Part shown: positions 16,543 through 25,106 of the stretch, in pieces
Layout of the letters: every line of letters begins with the position of its first letter
How positions within the stretch are numbered: position 1 is the first letter of the stretch
Assembly: GCA_023512225.1 (NCBI GenBank)
Contig: JAIMAA010000005.1
Location: 1 to 32,940 of the forward strand
Length of the DNA stretch: 32,940 bases
Reading direction: 5' to 3'
Source of the DNA: Candidatus Bathyarchaeota archaeon
Lineage (GTDB): Archaea; Thermoproteota; Bathyarchaeia; Bathyarchaeales; Bathycorpusculaceae
Made by a program: the position numbers and the translations under genes
The notes under the pieces: generated by a model
Seen by the model: only the letters and a program-made list of their open reading frames with translations
Databases searched by the model: none
What the model was told of the DNA's origin: nothing

Positions 16543-17472
16543 TCATCTCAACAGTCTCGCGCCTTGAACGTCAACATGGGATACGAGAATCTTTTGTTCT
16601 GGCAAAACCTGCTTAAAAGCTTGAACCACTTTCTCAGCATTTTCTGATGTTGTTAAGGCGTGAACAGCTTCGCCGACCATGTTTTGTGCAGCGCCTATCG
16701 CGTCTGCCTTGTCTGCCAGCTTCAGCAACGTTCTTACACGTTCTGTTGTGAAACCAGTTTTTTCGGCAAACTCGCGGCAACAAGCCAAAAAGTTTTCAAG
16801 CGAAGGTTCAGCGAGAATCTTTTCAAGGGTTTTTCTGCCCCATTTGTTGACGGCTAAACGTTTTTCAGGAGAAGACAAAACTTCCTTCGTTGGTATTGGT
16901 CCGAAAACGCCAGCGACAATCACATAGTCTGAAGATATTGGGATACGGTCTATAAGGGCGATTCCAGGCGCGCCAGGCTCTAATGTGAGTATGCATCCGC
17001 CAAGCATTAACGGACCAACGGTGCCCAAACCAGTTTTGCATTTGACTTCAGCAACATGTGCGATTCTGCCAAGCTGATTATAGGTTAAGTTTAAGTCCAA
17101 AGTCTTCGAAAGGGCTAAAGCTGTGGTTAAGGCTCCGGCAGCACTTGAGCCAAATCCAGCGCCGATTGGAATCTCAACTTTGTGTTTGACAACAACATTG
17201 TATGCGCGGTTGACATGGTTGAGAAGCGCTTTTACCACGGTCTTCGTGGTTTCTGCTTCCGGCGCAACTTTATCATTGATGAAAACTTGAACGTTGTTAC
17301 TTTCTGCTTCTGAAACATCAACATAAGTCGTAACACCTTTCTGAATGCCAAACCCGCCACCGCGAGCTCCGACTTTCTCTAAATCTGAAATTTGACTACC
17401 ATTTTTCTCGGTATCGCAGATTTCAAAAAAACTCGAAATACCCGCTGGACTGAAAGCTTCTGCTTTTTTCAC
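16543..17472 (-). CDS. Pantoate kinase (GHMP family)
   Basis: The 309-residue product phosphorylates pantoate to 4-phosphopantoate, the first step of the archaeal route that replaces pantothenate kinase. It begins with the family hallmark AFSPAGISSFFEIC (6-19). GARGGGFGI is at 35-43, and the GHMP ATP-binding motif IPIGAGFGSSAAGA is at 101-114. It lies 6 bases after the membrane protein gene and 3 before PPAT. Together with PPAT it places CoA synthesis in this operon. The phosphopantothenate synthetase that would act next is not in the window. Confidence in the family is high, since mevalonate and homoserine kinases lack this N terminus. Confidence 0.88.
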   Translation of the reverse strand: MKKAEAFSPAGISSFFEICDTEKNGSQISDLEKVGARGGGFGIQKGVTTYVDVSEAESNNVQVFINDKVAPEAETTKTVVKALLNHVNRAYNVVVKHKVEIPIGAGFGSSAAGALTTALALSKTLDLNLTYNQLGRIAHVAEVKCKTGLGTVGPLMLGGCILTLEPGAPGIALIDRIPISSDYVIVAGVFGPIPTKEVLSSPEKRLAVNKWGRKTLEKILAEPSLENFLACCREFAEKTGFTTERVRTLLKLADKADAIGAAQNMVGEAVHALTTSENAEKVVQAFKQVLPEQKILVSHVDVQGARLLR

Positions 17473-17478
17473 CGTTAT

Positions 17479-18216
17479 CTACTCTTTTACATGAGGCTTC
17501 AAAGATGGAAATGCTCTTTGGCACGCCTCAAGTATAGGCGGTCCTAGAACTATTAGGAAGGGTATTTCGGTTGAAAAAGTCCAAACGAGATACCACAAAC
17601 CAGCCGACACTGTTAAGGGTGTTAGTTCAGTTTTTCCAGGCATGATGAACATTTGACTGAAGACAGGAACCATTGTTCCAATTATTGCGCTGCCTAGAAG
17701 CAAGCCAATCATGCAGCCTACTTCGTAGCTTCTCCATTTAGAACTCAACAACACGGCAATTAGCAAAGCCACATAAGTTCCTAAAATTATCCCCGAAAGC
17801 ACCATACCTTCAGTTACTGATAAAAGTTCAGGCACTAAAATAATCTGCGTGATTCCAACTAACAAGGCACTAAGAATCCCAAAAACCACCATTGATATCT
17901 TCCACTCCACATTTCTTTTTGCAACATAGCCGATTATGAAAAAACCCGCAAAGTTCGATGTAACTCCAGCCATTAAACTTAACACTGGGTTACCATGAAT
18001 GAGCATATCGCTCAAGAATATGCCAATCGCAGCGCCTACACCGCCGACCCATGGACCAAAAAGCGCAGCAAAAACTGCAGGAATTATTACTTGAGGCCAA
18101 AATCTGACTAAACCAAGTCCTGGGGTTGTCAAGGGTAGAATATAGTAGAAAATATAACCAAAGGTCGTATATAACGCTGCGTTTAAAGCTGTAGCTGCGA
18201 TGTCTAGGGTTCTCAT
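17479..18216 (-). CDS. ECF-type transporter S-component-like membrane protein
   Basis: The 245-residue product has six or seven membrane helices. The N-terminal stretch AATALNAALYTTFGYIFYY and the loop FWPQVIIPAVFAALFGPWVGG followed by GAAIGIFLSDML resemble the substrate-binding S components of energy-coupling-factor vitamin transporters. No ECF ATPase or T component is present nearby, as is usual for group II systems. It starts the operon with pantoate kinase, PPAT and DUF763, so a CoA precursor such as pantothenate, pantoate or beta-alanine is an attractive substrate (inference from context only). A minus-strand TATA-like CTTATCTTAAAA lies near 18252-18263, and the ribosome binding site is AAGAAGG. 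Confidence 0.7.
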   Translation of the reverse strand: MRTLDIAATALNAALYTTFGYIFYYILPLTTPGLGLVRFWPQVIIPAVFAALFGPWVGGVGAAIGIFLSDMLIHGNPVLSLMAGVTSNFAGFFIIGYVAKRNVEWKISMVVFGILSALLVGITQIILVPELLSVTEGMVLSGIILGTYVALLIAVLLSSKWRSYEVGCMIGLLLGSAIIGTMVPVFSQMFIMPGKTELTPLTVSAGLWYLVWTFSTEIPFLIVLGPPILEACQRAFPSLKPHVKE

Positions 18217-18347
18217 ATTTTGCGCCTTCTTTTGGAAACGCTACGAATGCTGGTTTTTAAGATAAGCTTTCTGTATGAATTGTTTAAACAAGTTTAAACT
18301 TTTTCATGGCGTCAATGTTGATATTGTTTTGTTGTACGCGTCTACAG

Positions 18348-18373
18348 TTATGTGTAGCTCTGTTCTACGCACA
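18348..18373 (+). promoter_or_regulatory. 26-bp conserved inverted-repeat element, copy 1 (upstream of the first pilin gene)
   Basis: The arms TGTGTAG (18351-18357) and CTACGCA (18365-18371) form an imperfect inverted repeat with a 7-base spacer. A second copy at 19083-19108 is identical at 24 of 26 positions, and both differences lie in the spacer. It ends about 7 bases before an AT-rich TATA-like stretch (18379-18388), 48 bases upstream of the pilin start. This is the position of an activator or repressor site. Confidence 0.6.
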
Positions 18374-18421
18374 AACTATCATATTTTAACAAGGGCGATT
18401 TTGCTGCATGGAGAGAAAAAA

Positions 18422-18976
18422 ATGAAACTCCTAAAGAGTAAGAAAGCTTTAAGCACAGTAGTGACTACATTGATTATTCTAGTTGTTTCAGTGCTTCTGG
18501 CAACAGTCGTGACTTTCTACGCCATAAACGTGACAACCACAAGAGTACAAGAAGAAAGCCTACAAGTCTTCAAACTGCACACATGGCACAACGGCACAAA
18601 CTTTGCTGAGACAGCATTTTTGATAATTAACACTGGCGGACGTGACGTAGTTCTCGACAAAATCACAGTCAGAGGTCAAGAAGCCACATGGAGCACCATT
18701 TACTATGTTAAGACACAGGACACAATCAACAATGACCTCCCATATGCACCCCCAGCGAACTTGACAGACGGTGGAATGTTATCTATTGGCTCAACTAACT
18801 ACACGTTTGATCAAGCTAGCGATGACTTGATTTTGAAGTCTGGCTGGAGCATGATCGTCTACATAGTCAACCCTGACCACATATCAGTCAACGACATCGG
18901 TGTCACAGTCGGCGTAACCATTTTCACTGCTAACGCTCAATACTACAAAGAAGCAAACGTAGAAGCCAGCGAGTAG
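18422..18976 (+). CDS. Type IV pilin-like protein (probable major pilin)
   Basis: The 184-residue product has a class III (prepilin) signal: MKLLKSKKALSTVVTTLIIL. It fits the archaeal prepilin pattern [KRDE][GA][hydrophobic][ILMVTAS] at Lys-Ala-Leu-Ser, with cleavage expected after Ala9, then a 20-residue hydrophobic helix for filament assembly. The rest is a beta-rich extracellular domain (AETAFLIINTGGRDVVLDKI and onward) with potential N-glycosylation sites (NVT, NGT, NLT, NYT). The reading frame stays open back to 18275, but ATG 18422 has a fitting ribosome binding site (GGAGAG) and gives the pilin N terminus. It stands in its own unit, preceded by the 26-bp element and followed by a T-rich tract. 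This layout suggests high expression as main filament subunit. Confidence 0.78.
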   Translation: MKLLKSKKALSTVVTTLIILVVSVLLATVVTFYAINVTTTRVQEESLQVFKLHTWHNGTNFAETAFLIINTGGRDVVLDKITVRGQEATWSTIYYVKTQDTINNDLPYAPPANLTDGGMLSIGSTNYTFDQASDDLILKSGWSMIVYIVNPDHISVNDIGVTVGVTIFTANAQYYKEANVEASE

Positions 18977-18984
18977 CAACAACA

Positions 18985-19020
18985 TCTTTCTCCCTTTTCT
19001 TTTTTCCCTCTGTTTTTATG
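18985..19020 (+). terminator. T-rich terminator-like tract after the first pilin gene
   Basis: This pyrimidine stretch contains several runs of T (TTTCTCCC, TTTTCTTTTTT, GTTTTTA) just after the pilin stop codon. Oligo-U tracts terminate archaeal RNA polymerase, so this probably separates the pilin message from the assembly genes downstream. Confidence 0.5.
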
Positions 19021-19082
19021 TTCATTCTCTAAGAGGGCATTAACTATAACGTATTAGATTTTGAAGTATTGATTCTGTATAC

Positions 19083-19108
19083 TTATGTGTAGTTTTGTTC
19101 TACGCACA
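19083..19108 (+). promoter_or_regulatory. 26-bp conserved inverted-repeat element, copy 2 (upstream of the pilus assembly operon)
   Basis: The arms TGTGTAG (19086-19092) and CTACGCA (19100-19106) are identical to copy 1, with a T-rich 7-base spacer. A TATA-like ATCTTATCTT (19111-19120) follows closely, and the next start codon is 68 bases downstream. The placement relative to the TATA region matches copy 1. Confidence 0.6.
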
Positions 19109-19176
19109 CCATCTTATCTTGTCACAGAATGAAAAGGCATTGATTGCACATGCAAGAGAGGAGGCTGTAGAAACCA

Positions 19177-20004
19177 ATGCATCAACGGAATTTCAAAAAA
19201 TTACTGCATTCTAAAAGAGCATTGGCTGTGCCAGTAACCTACCTCATACTGTTTGTTTCGCTAATGGCAGTGATTTCCGCAACTTACAGCTACGCAGTGG
19301 TAAAAATAGGCTCAAGAGCAGCCTCGATTAAGGCTTTTGTTGCTAAGCAAAACATGCAAGCGTTAGATGACGCGGTCCGCGCGGTTGCATGGAGTTTTGG
19401 TGCTTCTGAAGTCGTTTACATGGATGATTGTGGAGGCGTTTTTCAGATAGCACCCAAATCCAAAAACCTTGTTCTCAACTTTACTGACGAACAAACTTTT
19501 TACGAAATAGTGTTTAACAGTTCTGTTGGAAAAGCATTCTATCAACTTGAGCCTTCCGAATCAAATTACAATGGGTTATTCATCAGAGGCGACTATAGAA
19601 CAATAATAAATCAGAGTTCATCAATTATGACCCAGCTTTTCGTCACAGTAACAGACGAAAAGCAAACGCTAATTCTCTACTATCGTCCATTAGCAACCAC
19701 GGCAGTCATAGGCACAGACAACGGAAAACCAGTAAATCTCATACGCGTAAACATCATAAACCTCAACTTTTCGCGGGAGCTATTGTTAAGAGAAAAATTC
19801 TACCTGAAAGTAACCGCCTTGAACGTTACCACCGTCTCCAGTCAATACATGTTTAATGAGTCAATCTCCTCTCTTGCATTGAAAGCCACTTTGGACGAAG
19901 CCTCAAACGTTGTTTGGCTTCCAATTTCTAGCAGCACTGAAGGCGCTATTGTAAACTTGAACATAGTCATTTGCAACGTTAAAATTGAAAAAGCAGAGGT
20001 GTAA
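19177..20004 (+). CDS. Pilin-like secreted protein with class III signal sequence
   Basis: The 275-residue product begins with a basic leader, HSKRALAVPVTYLILFVSLM. Its Arg-Ala-Leu-Ala fits the archaeal prepilin peptidase site, and a single hydrophobic helix follows. The large outer domain is Asn/Ser/Thr-rich, with sequons such as NFT, NSS, NQS, NVT and NES, typical of glycosylated archaeal surface proteins. No known fold is recognised. A good ribosome binding site (GAGGAGG, about 16 bases upstream) precedes ATG 19177. It is the first gene of the assembly operon; the next gene begins three bases after its stop. It is probably a minor pilin or tip component (inference). Confidence 0.65.
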   Translation: MHQRNFKKLLHSKRALAVPVTYLILFVSLMAVISATYSYAVVKIGSRAASIKAFVAKQNMQALDDAVRAVAWSFGASEVVYMDDCGGVFQIAPKSKNLVLNFTDEQTFYEIVFNSSVGKAFYQLEPSESNYNGLFIRGDYRTIINQSSSIMTQLFVTVTDEKQTLILYYRPLATTAVIGTDNGKPVNLIRVNIINLNFSRELLLREKFYLKVTALNVTTVSSQYMFNESISSLALKATLDEASNVVWLPISSSTEGAIVNLNIVICNVKIEKAEV

Positions 20005-20007
20005 AAC

Positions 20008-20466
20008 TTGCCGTCTATTACTCCAGGCTATCTGTACACGTTCGTTGCGCTAATAGCCATCAGCAGCATGCTCATCTTCTCATTCATGGCATACGCCGAC
20101 ACGTTACGCACTCCCTTAGAAGTTAAACAGCTGAAAAACTTGATGGATTACGTAGCAGCAAAAGGCACAGAACTGTTAACGCTAACATTAGCAACAAACG
20201 CAACGACCGAAACTTTCCTTCAAATGCCAACGAGAATAGGTGACAGACAATATTGGCTTCGACTCCGCAACGACTCCGCTAAGACTTGGTTAGAAGGTGG
20301 ATTTGGAAGCACGCCCACTGAAGGAAATGAGCTTCGAGTATCCCTTCCTAAAGAGGCGTTGGCAGCAGGCTATTATAAAGGAGGCTACGGCGCAGCTCAC
20401 CTGAAATGCCACATAAGCGATGGACTTCCGCAAATCATTCTTTCAAGCTCAAATGAAGGTGACTAA
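20008..20466 (+). CDS. Short membrane-anchored pilin-like protein
   Basis: The 152-residue product has an N-terminal hydrophobic helix (residues 7-29, GYLYTFVALIAISSMLIFSF) and a small outer domain. The leader is only a few residues long with no Lys/Arg-Gly/Ala site, so processing by a prepilin peptidase is uncertain. The start is TTG at 20008, three bases after the previous stop. The ATPase gene follows three bases later, so translation is probably coupled. Its role is unknown; the position just before the ATPase suggests an assembly or minor-subunit function (inference). Confidence 0.6.
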   Translation: MPSITPGYLYTFVALIAISSMLIFSFMAYADTLRTPLEVKQLKNLMDYVAAKGTELLTLTLATNATTETFLQMPTRIGDRQYWLRLRNDSAKTWLEGGFGSTPTEGNELRVSLPKEALAAGYYKGGYGAAHLKCHISDGLPQIILSSSNEGD

Positions 20467-20469
20467 TAA

Positions 20470-22074
20470 ATGAAGTTTAACCTTAAACTACGTAAAAATG
20501 CATCTCAAAAAGAAGAATCCTTCCAAGAAATGATGAAGGAAGAAGGCGAAATAGTAGAATTTTTAGACGTAAAAAAATGGAGCATCCCAGAAGGTTACAT
20601 AGAAACAGAGTATTACCCGCTTAAGCCACCATTCTCCTACGCTGCAATCGTTCAAAACGAGGAAACTTTGGAATATCTTTACGTTCTTGACGAACTTCCA
20701 TTAACACGGGAAGAACGAGACGGCTATTTTAGACTGAGAAACATTCTAGAATATGAACTTCAAGCTCCAGAAGCAGAAGAAACACTTAACGAATCTTTTA
20801 GGCGACAAATGCCAATAATCCTTTCGAATCATCAGAAACAGTTTGCCGGAATTTCTCCGGTTGGAATGCGCAAGCTTCTATACTATTTAGAAAGAGACGT
20901 AGTTGGCTATGGAAAAATAGACCCGTTGATGTATGACGAGTACGTTGAAGACATCGGGTGTGGAGGAGTCGGCAAACCAATTTTCTTGTGGCATAGAAAG
21001 TACGAGAACATAAAAACCAACATAGTTTTCCGTGACGAGCAAGAACTTGACGACTTCGTGATGCGTGTAGTCCACAAGGCTGGAAAACACGTAAGCATAG
21101 CCTTCCCAATAGTTGATGTTACGCTGCCAGAAAAACACCGTTTGGCAATTTCTTTCGGAAAAGAAACAACACCATCCGGCACGTCATTCACCATAAGAAA
21201 GTTCCGCAAAGACCCATTCACAATAATCGACTTAATTGAGAACGAAACCATAAACGAGAGCATAGCCGCTTACCTTTGGCTTCTAATGGAAAACAAAATG
21301 TCAGTCATGATTATCGGCGCTACAGGCGCTGGAAAAACAACAGCCCTCAACGCAGTTGCATGTCTCATACGACCAAACCACAAAATAATTTCAGTAGAAG
21401 AAGTTGCAGAAATAAACCTACCACATGAAAACTGGACATCAAATATTGCCCGTTCAGGCTTCGGCGTTGAAGGCGAAGGCGAAATCACTCTCTACGACCT
21501 AATCAAATCAGCCGTAAGACACCGTCCAGACCTGATTATTGTAGGCGAAATCCGCGGAGAAGAAGCCTACGTGCTCTTCCAAGCCCTTGCAACCGGACAC
21601 GGCGGCTTATGCACATTACACGCTGAGGATGTTGACACGTCCATCAAAAGGCTAACACAACCACCCATGAACATTCCCTCCTCCATAATTCCGCTGATGA
21701 ACTGCGTCATAAACGTAAAACACGTTAGAACACCAGTCTTCCTTGAATCTGGAAAACGTCTTTCGAGCAGAAAATTCATAAACATTTCAGAAATAAAAGA
21801 CGCAAACACCTTCCAACAAGTTTTCAGTTGGAACCCATCCTCAGACACTTTCAACGAAAGATTAACCGAAAGCTATCTTCTAAAAAAGATGGCTACAAGC
21901 CTTGACATTCCAATTGAACGCCTAATAGATGAATTGGAATATCGCAAACGCGTGCTTGTGCATATGGTTGAGCATAATATTCGTGATTATCGAAGCGTCA
22001 ACAAAGTTTTGAGCAAATACTACAACAATCCACAGCTTTTCCAGAAAGAATTTTTAGAAAAGCCCAAGTGGTGA
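20470..22074 (+). CDS. Type II/IV secretion system ATPase (GspE/PilB/TadA family)
   Basis: A 534-residue hexameric motor ATPase driving pilin assembly at the cytoplasmic side. The N-terminal domain (about 1-220) is archaeal, with YIETEYYPLKPPFSYAAI near 44-61. Catalytic motifs: Walker A GATGAGKTT (283-291), Asp box ISVEEVAEI (307-315), Walker B PDLIIVGE (353-360) followed by the arginine IRGEE, and His box TGHGGLCTLHAE (375-386). All are intact, so it should be active. The most similar known systems are archaeal adhesive pili and Tad-like systems. It is not an archaellum, since no FlaG/F/H-type genes flank it. The stop overlaps the start of the platform gene (GTGA). Confidence 0.92.
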   Translation: MKFNLKLRKNASQKEESFQEMMKEEGEIVEFLDVKKWSIPEGYIETEYYPLKPPFSYAAIVQNEETLEYLYVLDELPLTREERDGYFRLRNILEYELQAPEAEETLNESFRRQMPIILSNHQKQFAGISPVGMRKLLYYLERDVVGYGKIDPLMYDEYVEDIGCGGVGKPIFLWHRKYENIKTNIVFRDEQELDDFVMRVVHKAGKHVSIAFPIVDVTLPEKHRLAISFGKETTPSGTSFTIRKFRKDPFTIIDLIENETINESIAAYLWLLMENKMSVMIIGATGAGKTTALNAVACLIRPNHKIISVEEVAEINLPHENWTSNIARSGFGVEGEGEITLYDLIKSAVRHRPDLIIVGEIRGEEAYVLFQALATGHGGLCTLHAEDVDTSIKRLTQPPMNIPSSIIPLMNCVINVKHVRTPVFLESGKRLSSRKFINISEIKDANTFQQVFSWNPSSDTFNERLTESYLLKKMATSLDIPIERLIDELEYRKRVLVHMVEHNIRDYRSVNKVLSKYYNNPQLFQKEFLEKPKW

Positions 22075-23588
22075 AAAACTTGCAAATACCAATTAAAAAA
22101 CCAAAAATCTTCGGTTGGCTGCTGAATCTTTACGGTAAAGAGAACACAAGTGAAATTAACCGTGAATTACCTTTCGCCGCACTGCTATTCACTCTACTGT
22201 CAGCCAGCGGAGTGACAATCTACGATAGCTGGAAAAAACTATGCAACGTAAACTTGCTGCCAAATTTTCAGAAAGAGGCTAAAGAAATTGTTAGACAAGT
22301 AGAAGTTTTGGGTTACGACCCTTTAACTGTAATGTATAAACGAGCAAACAAAACGAAATCAAAAAATTACCGTGAGTTCTTGCTGGGCTATGTTTCGTCT
22401 GTTAGAAGCGGCGGAAGCATTGTAAACTACCTTAAAAGCAAGCTGCGTTCAATCTTTGAAGTTCAAAGTGCTTCTGCAATTCGTTCAATAGAGAGGCTTG
22501 GCACTTTAGTTGAAGCCTACGCGGTAATGCTAATAGTAACCTTATGTTCCTACATACTTTTCATTGTCTTCGCAACAACTTCAGTGTTTGAGCCCATGAA
22601 AATGAGTGGAACACCTGGCGTGTCCACAGAAATTGTTTGCGTTCTCATATTCTTTGTAACTCCGATAATCTCAATAATTTTCATGATAATTGCGCATACG
22701 GAGAGAAAGAGCAACTTAGTAAATGTTAATCAGCCTTACTATGCGACTATAATACCATTAATAGCGGTTTCCGCTTTTATAGCAGCATTATACTTCATGC
22801 CGCAGCTTGCATTCCTCACGAGCCCTGACATATTCCCACTCGTCACCACACTCTGCTTACTAGCGATATCGTTGCCTCCTACAGTGGTTTACATGAGGAT
22901 ATCCAAAGTCAACAACGACGCCGAAAACTCAATGCCAAACTTCCTCAGAGACGTAACAGAAGCCAGAAAAATCGGGCTTTCACCAGAAAAAAGCATAATC
23001 CACGCAACAAAACGCTCTGGCTACGGCAAATTCTCTGATACTCTAAACCTAATAAGGAGTCAGATGGAATGGGGAGTATCCTTGAGAAAGGTGTTCGTTA
23101 ACATCAAGAGGAAAATTCAAACATGGCATGTGCTCGTCAACTTTTTGATACTTGTTGAAACAATCAAAATTGGTGGTGGTTCAGCTGCGGCGCTGGAGAT
23201 ATTGACTGACTACAGCGAAAAACAGAAGGATGTCGAAACCAACAAGAAGTCTCTTCTAAGACCTTACGTAATATTGGCGTTCATATGGAGCGTCCTCATA
23301 GCTTTAACAACCACGATGGTTGCAATGGCGGTTTATGCGTTGACTAATATTTCGCTTCCAGGAGCTACAGCGTCTGTTCCGCTTGGAGTTATGCAGTTGC
23401 AAGTGAACCTTTTCTCCATTGGCATAATATTGCAGTGTTGGCTTTCAGGCTTCTTCGTAGGTAAAGTGAACGAAGGCACATTTGCTGCGGGCTTCAAATA
23501 TTCAGTAATGCTTGTAATCACGGCTTACGTTTCGCTTTTGCTTTCGCAGAACTTGCTCGGCGGAATGTACAGCGCGGTCTCTCGTTAA
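22071..23588 (+). CDS. Type II secretion system F-domain platform protein (TadC/FlaJ-like), duplicated
   Basis: A polytopic inner-membrane platform protein of about 505 residues. It contains two T2SSF-type cytoplasmic helical domains: the first around residues 25-130 (ELPFAALLFTLLSASGVTIYDSW), the second around 285-385 (NSMPNFLRDVTEARKIGLSP). Membrane helices follow each, with a last hydrophobic block at 460-500. This matches the archaeal FlaJ/PilC plan. The start is GTG at 22071 or 22068; 22071 gives the common four-base GTGA overlap with the ATPase stop. It would anchor the ATPase and feed processed pilins into the filament. Confidence 0.88.
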   Translation: MKNLQIPIKKPKIFGWLLNLYGKENTSEINRELPFAALLFTLLSASGVTIYDSWKKLCNVNLLPNFQKEAKEIVRQVEVLGYDPLTVMYKRANKTKSKNYREFLLGYVSSVRSGGSIVNYLKSKLRSIFEVQSASAIRSIERLGTLVEAYAVMLIVTLCSYILFIVFATTSVFEPMKMSGTPGVSTEIVCVLIFFVTPIISIIFMIIAHTERKSNLVNVNQPYYATIIPLIAVSAFIAALYFMPQLAFLTSPDIFPLVTTLCLLAISLPPTVVYMRISKVNNDAENSMPNFLRDVTEARKIGLSPEKSIIHATKRSGYGKFSDTLNLIRSQMEWGVSLRKVFVNIKRKIQTWHVLVNFLILVETIKIGGGSAAALEILTDYSEKQKDVETNKKSLLRPYVILAFIWSVLIALTTTMVAMAVYALTNISLPGATASVPLGVMQLQVNLFSIGIILQCWLSGFFVGKVNEGTFAAGFKYSVMLVITAYVSLLLSQNLLGGMYSAVSR

Positions 23589-23619
23589 CAAGACAAGATA
23601 AAGTAGAGGCTGAAAAGAA

Positions 23620-24687
23620 ATGCCTGCGATTTCAATTGACACATTCTTTGCATGTTCGCTAATGGTTATTCTGGCACTTTCAGCCATGGCGGGAACCTCA
23701 AAAATGCTGTATCCCTACATAAATAACGCATCGAATCAGAATATTCCAGAAAGGTTCAGGGAAATCTCGAGATATATACTTTTGACTACGGGAACACCGT
23801 CAAGTTGGGGACAAAATCCTGAGGCGATGCTGGAAACATTTGGTTTAGCTAAAGCTGAAGCGGAAAGTCCGTATGAGTTAGACATAGACAAAGTTTCACG
23901 ATTGAACAGCGAGAATCTTTATGCTTTAAGCTATGCGCAAATATTCACAACTCTCAAAATGTCCGACGTGTCTTTCCAAATTGAGATAAAGCCAATCTTT
24001 GAAGTTTCTATTAACCTAACAGCAGCTTTTAACGAAAGTAACGAGACAGTTTATCAATTTGAAATCTTAACCGAAGACCAAGGCGTTGCTGTTGAGACGA
24101 ACTTAAAAGGTTACGTGATTGCAGAAAATTATGTGGAAGCAACCAGTGTATACGCGTCTAACGGCAGAACCAGCTTAAATGTAACTCTCCCAAACACTGT
24201 TGAAGGACCAGCACTTTTTGTTGTTTTCGCCAAAGCCACATGCAATAGTCGAATGGCATCTTTCGATGTATACACCTTTGCGCATAACTCTGCACATCCG
24301 AACTCTAAAGGTACTTTTCTTAGGCTTAGCCCTTTAAACTATGTTCTGAATGCGTCATTTGTTTATCCCGAAACTGTTTTGTCAAATGCTTACGCCCTAA
24401 CCTTTGATTATAACTCGACTTTAACACAAATTACAAGTAGCAATCAATCCGCAGCATTTCAAATTCCACAATTTCGCGAGTCAAACCCAACAGTGCTCAT
24501 CGTAACAGGGCTGAATGTAACTACCTTCTTTACAGAATGGGTTGCTTACCCACAGATTCCTCTTCAAGCTGGTGCAAACTTGTCAAATTCATTGGTTATC
24601 TCTAACGTTTTCGTTTACACATACACTGTCACAATAGATTCTGGGCTTTACAAATGCACTTTTTGGCTTGGGGGTCCAAAAGAATGA
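23620..24687 (+). CDS. Large membrane-anchored surface protein of the pilus operon
   Basis: The 355-residue product has an N-terminal hydrophobic helix (about 7-33) directly after a very short leader, MPAISIDTFFACSL. No charged prepilin motif is present, as in the 152-residue protein upstream. The outer domain is long, beta-rich and has many sequons (NLT, NES, NVT, NST, NQS). No catalytic motif is recognised. It lies 31 bases after the platform gene with its own purine-rich ribosome binding site, and its stop overlaps the next start (ATGA). It is probably a minor pilin or an adhesin-like subunit (inference from size and location). Confidence 0.62.
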   Translation: MPAISIDTFFACSLMVILALSAMAGTSKMLYPYINNASNQNIPERFREISRYILLTTGTPSSWGQNPEAMLETFGLAKAEAESPYELDIDKVSRLNSENLYALSYAQIFTTLKMSDVSFQIEIKPIFEVSINLTAAFNESNETVYQFEILTEDQGVAVETNLKGYVIAENYVEATSVYASNGRTSLNVTLPNTVEGPALFVVFAKATCNSRMASFDVYTFAHNSAHPNSKGTFLRLSPLNYVLNASFVYPETVLSNAYALTFDYNSTLTQITSSNQSAAFQIPQFRESNPTVLIVTGLNVTTFFTEWVAYPQIPLQAGANLSNSLVISNVFVYTYTVTIDSGLYKCTFWLGGPKE

Positions 24688-25106
24688 GAAGCCAAAACAA
24701 AGGACAAATCAGAATAATCGAAGCTTTCCTAGCAGTGCTCATAATTTTCTCATCATTTGCCGTCTCAGCAAATCTCACAACGACACAAAACACAACTAAA
24801 CGCGATGACTTAAGCTATGCAGGATTGCAGGCGCTCATGAAATTGGACTCTGATGGAAGTCTCGGAAAATATATAGATGAGGGAAACTGGACTGCCTTGC
24901 GAGACGCACTTAATCTTATCTTACCAGCTGGAACATCATTTAACTTGACAGTTTACAACTCGCAGATGCAACAAGTCAACACTGCCGTCATCTCCAATGG
25001 TGCTTTGAACAGTCAAGAAATAGCTTTCGTGGAATATCTTTGCGTAAGCCAAGGCTTAGTTTTCAGATGTTACATAATCCACTTGCATTTAGCGGTGGCT
25101 TCATGA
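24684..25106 (+). CDS. Pilin-like protein with class III signal and Glu in the hydrophobic helix
   Basis: The 140-residue product begins MRSQNKGQIRIIEAFLAVLI. Lys-Gly-Gln-Ile is a textbook prepilin site, and the helix carries a glutamate (IIEAF) close to the +5 position that is conserved in type IV pilins and important for subunit docking. A longer in-frame start at 24654 would bury this signal and overlap the upstream gene by 34 bases, so ATG 24684 is preferred; it overlaps the upstream stop as ATGA. The outer domain is about 110 residues and lacks known motifs. It is probably a pseudopilin or minor pilin that initiates assembly (inference). Confidence 0.68.
   Translation: MRSQNKGQIRIIEAFLAVLIIFSSFAVSANLTTTQNTTKRDDLSYAGLQALMKLDSDGSLGKYIDEGNWTALRDALNLILPAGTSFNLTVYNSQMQQVNTAVISNGALNSQEIAFVEYLCVSQGLVFRCYIIHLHLAVAS

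Noticed and set aside
18275-18421. Upstream in-frame extension of the first pilin (start at 18275)
   Set aside because: It would bury the prepilin signal, cross the 26-bp element and ignore the good ribosome binding site before ATG 18422.
20798-21263. Several minus-strand frames within the secretion ATPase gene
   Set aside because: They are shadows of a strongly conserved ATPase whose motifs are on the plus strand.
25040-25102. Longer start of the last pilus gene
   Set aside because: It would overlap the upstream gene by over 60 bases; ATG 25103 gives a four-base coupling and a normal leader.
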